From Candidatus Cloacimonadota bacterium (lineage in GTDB: Bacteria; Cloacimonadota; Cloacimonadia; Cloacimonadales; Cloacimonadaceae), in assembly GCA_023230025.1 (NCBI GenBank), contig JALNYD010000125.1:1-7609 (forward strand): a stretch of DNA of 7,609 bases. Direction: 5' to 3'. Below the pieces are notes generated by a model. It was not told the DNA's origin, searched no databases, and saw only the letters and a list, made by a program, of their open reading frames with translations. Positions 1 to 4,614 of this stretch are shown here, one piece after another (the first letter of the stretch is position 1; each line of letters begins with the position of its first letter). The translations under genes were made by a program, and so were the position numbers.

Positions 1-1121
1 TGCTCCTGTGAGGTGCCAGGCAGGAAACCAGGAACATCCTCAAACACTACCAGAGGAATGTTGAAGGAATCACAGAAGCGCACAAATCGCGCAGCTTTCA
101 CCGAGGCGTCAATATCCAATACGCCAGCCAATACCTTGGGCTGATTGGCCACGATGCCGATGGAATGCCCATTGAGACGGGCAAAACCCACCACGATATT
201 CTGGGCAAAATTGCTCATAACTTGCAGGAATTCACCTTCGTCAACGATGGGATAGATCACATCCAAAATATCGTAAGGTTTGTTGGGATTATCAGGGATC
301 ACGGTGTTTAACTCCAGGCATTCTCTGGTTAGCGGGTCGGGATTGGGAAACACTGGAGGATCTTCCATGTTGTTTGCCGGAAGGTAGGATAGAAGCTTCT
401 TGATCAAGAGGATGGTTTCTTCCTCATTGTCTGTCATGAAATGAGCAACACCGCTTTTGCTGGCATGGATTTTTGCCCCACCCAGATCCTCAATGCTCAC
501 CGTTTCATTAAGCACCGTCTTCACAACTTTTGGTCCTGTGACAAACATGTAGCTGTTGTTCTTCTCCATTACAACAAAGTCAGTGATTGCCGGAGAATAA
601 ACAGCTCCACCTGCGCAGGGACCGAGGATGGCAGAGATCTGGGGAATCACCCCGCTGGCCATCACATTGCGCCAGAAGATTTCGGCATAACCAGCCAGGG
701 CATCAACACCTTCCTGAATCCGGGCACCACCGGAATCATTCAGACCAATCAGGGGACAGCCATTTTTGAGAGACATATCCATGATCTTGCAGATCTTTTC
801 GGCATAGGTTTTGGAGAGTGAGCCTCCAAACACTGTAAAATCCTGGGCAAAGAGATATACAACCCGGCCATTGATTGTTGCACTCCCGGTCACTACACCG
901 TCGCCATCGTACACATATTTGTCCATGCCGAAATTGGTGCATTGATGACGCACAAAGAGGTCAAACTCTTCGAAGCTATCTGGATCCACCAATAGTGCTA
1001 TCCGCTCACGTGCGGTGAGCTTGCCTTTTTCGTGTTGTTCTTCGATGCGTTTTTCACCACCGCCCAACCTGGCTTTGATTTTCCGCTCCCGAAGCTTGTC
1101 GAGGGGTCTTTGAGTATCCAT
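1..1121 (-). CDS. Biotin-dependent acyl-CoA carboxyltransferase (methylmalonyl-CoA decarboxylase alpha / propionyl-CoA carboxylase beta type), C-terminus cut by window edge
   Basis: This is the carboxyltransferase subunit of a biotin enzyme. It moves CO2 between carboxybiotin and a short acyl-CoA such as propionyl-/methylmalonyl-CoA. Reading the minus strand from ATG at 1121 gives 373 uninterrupted codons. Visible family motifs are DSGGARIQEG (residues 129-138, N-terminal oxyanion region), GPCAGGAVYSPA (167-178), LGGAKIH (213-219) followed by SGVAH (223-227), and in the second crotonase-like domain NQPKVLAGVLDID (326-338) and FEDVPGFLPGTSQE (360-373). The family is about 510-520 residues, so roughly the last 140 lie off the left edge. 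The start is supported by AAAGGA at 1128-1133, 6 bases upstream. The motifs do not separate a Na+-pumping decarboxylase alpha subunit (MmdA) from PccB or the transcarboxylase 12S subunit; the missing downstream genes would. An acetyl-CoA carboxylase of the AccD type is unlikely because its Zn finger is absent. Confidence 0.95.
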   Translation of the reverse strand, partial: MDTQRPLDKLRERKIKARLGGGEKRIEEQHEKGKLTARERIALLVDPDSFEEFDLFVRHQCTNFGMDKYVYDGDGVVTGSATINGRVVYLFAQDFTVFGGSLSKTYAEKICKIMDMSLKNGCPLIGLNDSGGARIQEGVDALAGYAEIFWRNVMASGVIPQISAILGPCAGGAVYSPAITDFVVMEKNNSYMFVTGPKVVKTVLNETVSIEDLGGAKIHASKSGVAHFMTDNEEETILLIKKLLSYLPANNMEDPPVFPNPDPLTRECLELNTVIPDNPNKPYDILDVIYPIVDEGEFLQVMSNFAQNIVVGFARLNGHSIGIVANQPKVLAGVLDIDASVKAARFVRFCDSFNIPLVVFEDVPGFLPGTSQE

Positions 1122-1390
1122 TATATATCCTTTAGTGCATTTTTTTACTAATCTCAAAACCATCTTTTAATACTTAGCTTTTTTAGTAAAGCAATTTCTT
1201 GATCCGCTTGCATAGCTTCCTATATATCAGACATCAGAAGCACTTGATCAGCACTCTATTTTGCTAACTGGAGCCGATAGTTCTTGACAAATGCGGGCAA
1301 ATCAATTTCATGGTTCCTTAGAGAGGTTTCAAGTGAACTATATGTGTTACCGAAGTACAAAGAATGAGATCAACGACGTTATTGCTATAG
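1122..1390. other. Divergent intergenic region, no convincing gene
   Basis: AT-rich spacer between the divergent carboxyltransferase and nadC genes; it must hold promoters for both. Three short open frames are visible, none convincing. One is a 19-codon minus-strand frame at 1154-1213 with AGGA four bases before its ATG. The second is a minus-strand frame at 1256-1369 without an ATG. The third is a plus-strand frame starting at ATG 1291 (or GTG 1333, with AGAGG six bases upstream) that ends in the TGA at 1444-1446 overlapping the nadC start. A consensus -35 hexamer TTGACA lies at 1284-1289 on the plus strand but has no good -10 at normal spacing. Confidence 0.6.
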
Positions 1391-1427
1391 AAAAAAAGCA
1401 TTTGCCGCAAGCAAATGCTTTTTTTTT
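1288..1427 (+). promoter_or_regulatory. Possible transcription-attenuation leader of nadC
   Basis: Two upstream heptamers could compete for the left arm of the terminator. CAAATGC at 1288-1294 is complementary to GCATTTG at 1398-1404, and GGCAAAT at 1296-1302 is complementary to ATTTGCC at 1400-1406. Either pairing would disrupt the terminator stem and so act as an antiterminator. The complementarity is seen directly; the regulatory reading is inference. It conflicts with using TTGACA at 1284-1289 as a -35, because a transcript from there would not contain the heptamers. I recognise no known NAD riboswitch consensus. Confidence 0.25.
1391..1427 (+). terminator. Intrinsic terminator hairpin immediately upstream of nadC
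   Basis: A7 plus GCATTTGC (1391-1405) is perfectly complementary to GCAAATGC plus T7 (1411-1425), giving a 15-bp stem with a 5-base loop (1406-1410). The T run continues to 1427. The A and T runs make it look functional in both directions. The T run ends only four bases before the AGGAGG (1432-1437) of nadC. No gene in the window ends at it on either strand, so it is either an insulator or the terminator of a regulatory leader. Confidence 0.75.
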
Positions 1428-1442
1428 GCTTAGGAGGACTGC

Positions 1443-2264
1443 GTGAGTATTGAAGAAATTATTCGCAAAAGTTTGGAGGAAGACCTCGGTAGCGGAGATA
1501 TTACTACCAGATACCTGGATCTTGAGCCCAGCATCACCATTGCCTATATGATTGCCAAAGCAGAAGGCATTATTGCGGGTGCAGAGATAGCGCGCAAGGT
1601 ATTCAAAACACTTGATCCCGAACTCAAAGTCACGCTCTACCGCAAGGATGGCGATCCTGTGAAGCCCGGAGACGAGATTATGCGAATCGAGGGGCGTCCT
1701 GCCAGCATTTTACAGGCGGAGCGAACTGCCCTTAATTTCCTGCAACGTCTTAGCGGAATTGCCAGCAAGACCAACCGCATGGCCATGGCTCTTGCCGGCA
1801 GTAAAACCAAGCTTCTGGATACTCGCAAAACCACCCCTCTCTTGCGCAGTTTGGAGAAATACGCGGTTCTGGTTGGGGGAGGATTCAACCACCGTCATGG
1901 TTTGTATGACATGATTATGTTGAAAGAGAATCATATCCGCGCTGCCGGGGGCATTAGCAATGCCGTCAACCGGGTAAAAAAGCATAATACCACCTACAAA
2001 ATTGAAGTTGAGGTTACCAATCTTGAAGAAGTAGCCGAAGCGGTAAACTGCAAGGTGGATCGGGTGATGCTTGACAATATGAGCTTGAAAGAAATCCGCC
2101 AGGTTGTGAAGACCTACAAAAACAAGGTGGAGTTCGAAATATCAGGTGGAGTAACCGAAGAAAACATCCTGTCTTATGCTAAAACTGGAGTGCACTATAT
2201 TTCCAGCGGAGCTCTCACTCATTCCTACAATTCGCTGGACATCAGTTTATTATTCAAGGAGTAA
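1443..2264 (+). CDS. nadC: Nicotinate-nucleotide pyrophosphorylase (carboxylating), quinolinate phosphoribosyltransferase
   Basis: Cytoplasmic enzyme of de novo NAD synthesis that converts quinolinate and PRPP to nicotinate mononucleotide, CO2 and pyrophosphate. The 273 residues match the usual family length. The N-terminal domain opens with EDLGSGDITT (13-22). The barrel domain carries QAERTALNFLQRLSGIAS (91-108), DTRKTTP (126-132), EKYAV (138-142), HRHGLYD (150-156), KENHI (161-165), IEVEV (187-191), MLDN (209-212), EISGG (232-236) and SSGALTH (254-260). These hold the basic residues for quinolinate and PRPP and the acidic residues of the active site. The start is GTG at 1443, set by AGGAGG at 1432-1437 five bases upstream. 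Its stop is 2 bases from the next start, so the two genes form an operon. nadA and nadB are not in the window. A terminator-like hairpin sits directly before the ribosome site, suggesting control at the leader. Identification is secure. Confidence 0.97.
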   Translation: MSIEEIIRKSLEEDLGSGDITTRYLDLEPSITIAYMIAKAEGIIAGAEIARKVFKTLDPELKVTLYRKDGDPVKPGDEIMRIEGRPASILQAERTALNFLQRLSGIASKTNRMAMALAGSKTKLLDTRKTTPLLRSLEKYAVLVGGGFNHRHGLYDMIMLKENHIRAAGGISNAVNRVKKHNTTYKIEVEVTNLEEVAEAVNCKVDRVMLDNMSLKEIRQVVKTYKNKVEFEISGGVTEENILSYAKTGVHYISSGALTHSYNSLDISLLFKE

Positions 2265-2266
2265 AT

Positions 2267-2992
2267 ATGCATGATCAACTAAAAACTCTGGCCGAAATGC
2301 AGCTATTGGATGACGCCATCGGGCGTTACAGAGTTTTACAACAAGAACTGCCCAAACAGCTCAATGAGCTTATCGAAAACGTGGAAATAGCCACAGCCAA
2401 TCTCCTGAATGGAGAAAGCGAGAAGCAGGAGATCAACAAAAGACAACGTGCTCTGGAAGCTGACGTGAAGACTTTCCAGGAGCAAATCCGTAAATATGGC
2501 AACCAGCTTTCAGAGATCAAAACCAACAAAGAATACAAGGCTTTGAACAGCGAGATATCCTATCTGAAGGATAAGATCTCTGAGATCGAATCGCAGTTGT
2601 TGGAGCTAATGGATGCCGAGAATGAAGCCAAAGCCAGTATCGTAGAATTAAAGAAAGCTCTGGAACTTGCAGAAGCCAACAAACGCGCCAAAGAAGGAGA
2701 TCTGAAAGCTCAGATCGACTCGCTGGAAAACAAGATTGAAAGCACCAGAGCTGAACGCAACAAATTGGCAGTGACCCTTCCTGTGCCTTTGATCAAACGT
2801 TATGGGAATCTGATCAAAAACAAGGATAATCTTGCTGTGGTATATAATCGTGATGGCTCCTGCGGGGGTTGCGGTTTTGTAATCCGGCAACAGCTACGTA
2901 TTGAATTACAACTGAAGAAGAAGATTGTTTATTGTGAAAATTGCGGCCGCATCATTCTGGACCCAATCAGCGAAAGCGAAGCTGAAGATTGA
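2267..2992 (+). CDS. Coiled-coil protein with C-terminal C4 zinc ribbon (COG1579 family)
   Basis: A 241-residue soluble protein. Residues about 1-180 are highly charged, heptad-rich helix, expected to fold as a long antiparallel coiled coil. It includes the family signature KTNKEYKALNSEI (85-97) near the turn. A loop LPVPLIKRYG (171-180) leads to a C-terminal zinc ribbon with Cys199, Cys202, Cys223 and Cys226 (CX2C-X20-CX2C), ending in an acidic tail. This architecture is that of COG1579, described as a predicted nucleic-acid-binding Zn-ribbon protein and including Helicobacter HP0958 and chlamydial CT398. The biochemical role in most bacteria is unknown and I do not assign one. The start ATG at 2267 has AAGGAG at 2256-2261, inside the end of nadC, so translation is probably coupled. 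Family assignment is firm; function is open. Confidence 0.9.
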   Translation: MHDQLKTLAEMQLLDDAIGRYRVLQQELPKQLNELIENVEIATANLLNGESEKQEINKRQRALEADVKTFQEQIRKYGNQLSEIKTNKEYKALNSEISYLKDKISEIESQLLELMDAENEAKASIVELKKALELAEANKRAKEGDLKAQIDSLENKIESTRAERNKLAVTLPVPLIKRYGNLIKNKDNLAVVYNRDGSCGGCGFVIRQQLRIELQLKKKIVYCENCGRIILDPISESEAED

Positions 2993-3238
2993 TCTGAACT
3001 CTTTGAATTGGCAATAGAGCCTCAGTTTAAAACAGGGGCGATCCTTTGAGATTACCCAGATGAAGGTCTGATCTGTTTGGACCAAGCTTGGGTTGATCCA
3101 AGATGGAAAGCATCGGGGAAAATAATTATATCGCTGAAACCAGGGAAAGAACGAAAATGAACTTTTTTCTGGTGCGATTGTTCAAAACTTGCTTATCATA
3201 TTTGCAGATGATTAAACAAGATTGGGGGACGCTGCAAT
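2993..3238. other. Intergenic region between the Zn-ribbon gene and the Ppx/GppA gene
   Basis: 246 bases with no credible gene and no hairpin followed by a T run, so read-through from the nadC operon into the phosphatase gene is possible. A perfect 10-bp palindrome, CCAAGCTTGG, lies at 3082-3091. It is flanked by TTGGA (3077-3081) and TCCAA (3097-3101), which could form an alternative outer stem. A weak promoter candidate for the downstream gene is TTG at 3178-3180 with CATATTTG at 3197-3204, one mismatch from the Bacteroidota TAnnTTTG element; the spacing is shorter than usual, so this is tentative. Confidence 0.4.
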
Positions 3239-4126
3239 ATGGAACTAATTGTTGAATTCGGTTCGAATGCCTGCAAGGTAATGCAGTGTAGGGACAATAG
3301 AATATTTGTTGACTATCGCATTCCCCTGCGCCTGATCTCAAGCTTGGATGCTGAAGGATCGTTGAAAGAACAGGCAGTACAATCCATTCTGGGAATCATC
3401 TCGGACATCAAGCGAAGGTTCCCTGAGATGCAGAAGATCATCGTGGTGGGCACCGAAGCCCTGCGCAGAGCCAAAAATGCTCCTAAACTCAAGGAAATGA
3501 TAGTTCAACAAACAGGTCAGGAACTATATATCCTTAGTGAAGAACAAGAGGCCCGGGCTGCATTCAAGGGTATTACTTCTGCTTTGAACCCATCTGGGAG
3601 CATTTTAGCTTTTGATATTGGCGGAGCCAGCACAGAACTAATCTACGGCAATGGCGAAGACATTGAGCATTGTGAAAGCCTGCCCATGGGAGCTGTGAGT
3701 TTGAACGACCAATTCCGCACCAGTGATCCATACACAAATTGCGCTTTTCATGCCCTTGAATTGCACGTGGAGAAGTTTCTGAAAGTCCTTCCCGGAAAGT
3801 CCTATACCCTGATCGGCACCGGTGGTTCAATCAGCACCATGGCTGCAGTCGCTGCGGGCATGCAGGTTTTCGATGCCGAAGCTTTGAATGGATCAGTGCT
3901 TAGCCGTGCCGAGATCTTTCGCCAGGTATTGCTATACCGGTCTTACAAAACTCCTCAAATCTGTGAAATCCCCGGTATGGATCCCGCCAGGGCTGATCTG
4001 ATGCTTGCTGCAACTATGTTGGTGTGTCAGATCATCCACAAAGCCAATACTGACAAGCTAACAGTCAGCACCCGTGGGGTCAGGCATGGGATCATCTGCG
4101 CCCGTCGTAGTGGAACTCCCTTGTAA
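3239..4126 (+). CDS. Ppx/GppA family phosphatase (short, single-module exopolyphosphatase-like)
   Basis: Member of the ASKHA-fold Ppx/GppA family, which releases phosphate from polyphosphate or from pppGpp. At 295 residues it is the short form with only the two actin-like domains, lacking the C-terminal HD-like part of E. coli Ppx. Motifs in order are the first phosphate loop VEFGSNACKV (5-14), VGTEALRRAKN (70-80), the acidic segment LSEEQEAR (99-106), the second phosphate loop FDIGGASTEL (125-134), LPMGAVSLND (148-157), the adenosine-region-like IGTGGSIST (192-200), and IPGMDPARADLM (244-255) with the C-terminal STRGVRHG (277-284). The first loop normally reads D-I/L-G-S/T-N; here the aspartate is Glu6. 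The start is fixed: in-frame TGA at 3209-3211 excludes an earlier ATG, and GGGGGA at 3224-3229 serves ATG 3239. Substrate (polyphosphate or pppGpp) cannot be told from sequence. Confidence 0.92.
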   Translation: MELIVEFGSNACKVMQCRDNRIFVDYRIPLRLISSLDAEGSLKEQAVQSILGIISDIKRRFPEMQKIIVVGTEALRRAKNAPKLKEMIVQQTGQELYILSEEQEARAAFKGITSALNPSGSILAFDIGGASTELIYGNGEDIEHCESLPMGAVSLNDQFRTSDPYTNCAFHALELHVEKFLKVLPGKSYTLIGTGGSISTMAAVAAGMQVFDAEALNGSVLSRAEIFRQVLLYRSYKTPQICEIPGMDPARADLMLAATMLVCQIIHKANTDKLTVSTRGVRHGIICARRSGTPL

Positions 4127-4133
4127 GCCAGGA

Positions 4134-4535
4134 TCAGGCCTGCAGGTATTTGAGAAAATGCTCATGGACATCAACGGGCAGGCGTTTTGCCTTACCCTGT
4201 GATGCATAGACCACTGTAAAGGCTGCCACAAAGCAGAGCTCTCCTTGAGAGTTGTAAACTTCCTGTCGCCAGAATCCCTTGATCCGGTTTGCCTCATAAA
4301 ACCAGCTTTTCACACATACTGTGTCCTCAAGATCCAGGGATTTCAGATAGTCCAGCTCGTAATGCAAGACAAAGAGCTGAATATCCATCTCCAACAGCCT
4401 GGCAATTGGCATGTCCATTTCCACCAGGGCATCACTGCGGGCTGCTTCCAGCATTTGCAGATATGCAGCGTTGTTCATGTGCCCATAGATATCGCATTCA
4501 TAGCCATAGATTTTCTTGTGAAACGTGAAGATCAT
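4134..4535 (-). CDS. Acyl-CoA thioesterase, 4-hydroxybenzoyl-CoA thioesterase (hotdog) family
   Basis: A 133-residue single hotdog-domain protein, the usual size for the 4HBT/YbgC/FadM group that hydrolyses acyl-CoA (or acyl-ACP) thioesters in the cytoplasm. The diagnostic segment is YECDIYGHMNNAAYLQMLE (12-30), equivalent to the family pattern D-x-x-G-H-V/M-N-N-x-x-Y. Asp15 aligns with the catalytic aspartate, and EAAR follows on the long helix (30-33). The frame is open upstream to an ATG at 4703, but the true start is ATG at 4535. It has AAAGGA (4542-4547) six bases before it, and the longer version would run through the yfhO start and add 56 residues unlike the family. It is convergent with the Ppx/GppA gene (7-base gap) and divergent from the yfhO-type gene. 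Substrate is unknown; a polyketide/ACP role is less likely as no such genes are near. Confidence 0.92.
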   Translation of the reverse strand: MIFTFHKKIYGYECDIYGHMNNAAYLQMLEAARSDALVEMDMPIARLLEMDIQLFVLHYELDYLKSLDLEDTVCVKSWFYEANRIKGFWRQEVYNSQGELCFVAAFTVVYASQGKAKRLPVDVHEHFLKYLQA

Positions 4536-4569
4536 GGTTCGTCCTTTGCTTTTTGCTTGACCGATAGTG

Positions 4570-4585
4570 CAAGCAAATATGCTTG
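4570..4585. promoter_or_regulatory. Palindrome in the divergent thioesterase/yfhO promoter region
   Basis: CAAGCA and TGCTTG form a perfect 6-bp inverted repeat around AATA, centred in the 79-base spacer between two divergent starts. It could be an operator, or simply chance in AT-rich DNA. On the plus strand TTGACC at 4557-4562 and TATGCT at 4578-4583 resemble -35 and -10 boxes with a short 15-base spacer, so the palindrome would overlap the -10. Confidence 0.3.
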
Positions 4586-4614
4586 GCTTAAATACCGGAT
4601 GAACAGAGGTTTTT

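Noticed and set aside
441..821. 126-codon plus-strand open frame
   Set aside because: Lies antisense within the carboxyltransferase gene, whose minus-strand frame carries all family motifs; the plus-strand product is low-complexity and unlike any family.
1637..1985. Minus-strand open frames inside nadC
   Set aside because: Antisense shadows of a highly conserved enzyme gene.
2993..3238. RNase P RNA or other structured RNA after the COG1579 gene
   Set aside because: COG1579 genes are sometimes near rnpB, but the gap is too short and lacks the conserved GAGGAAAGTC-type core.
3157..3255. 32-codon plus-strand ORF upstream of the Ppx/GppA gene
   Set aside because: The only purine-rich stretch is too far from its ATG, it overlaps the real start out of frame, and the product looks random.
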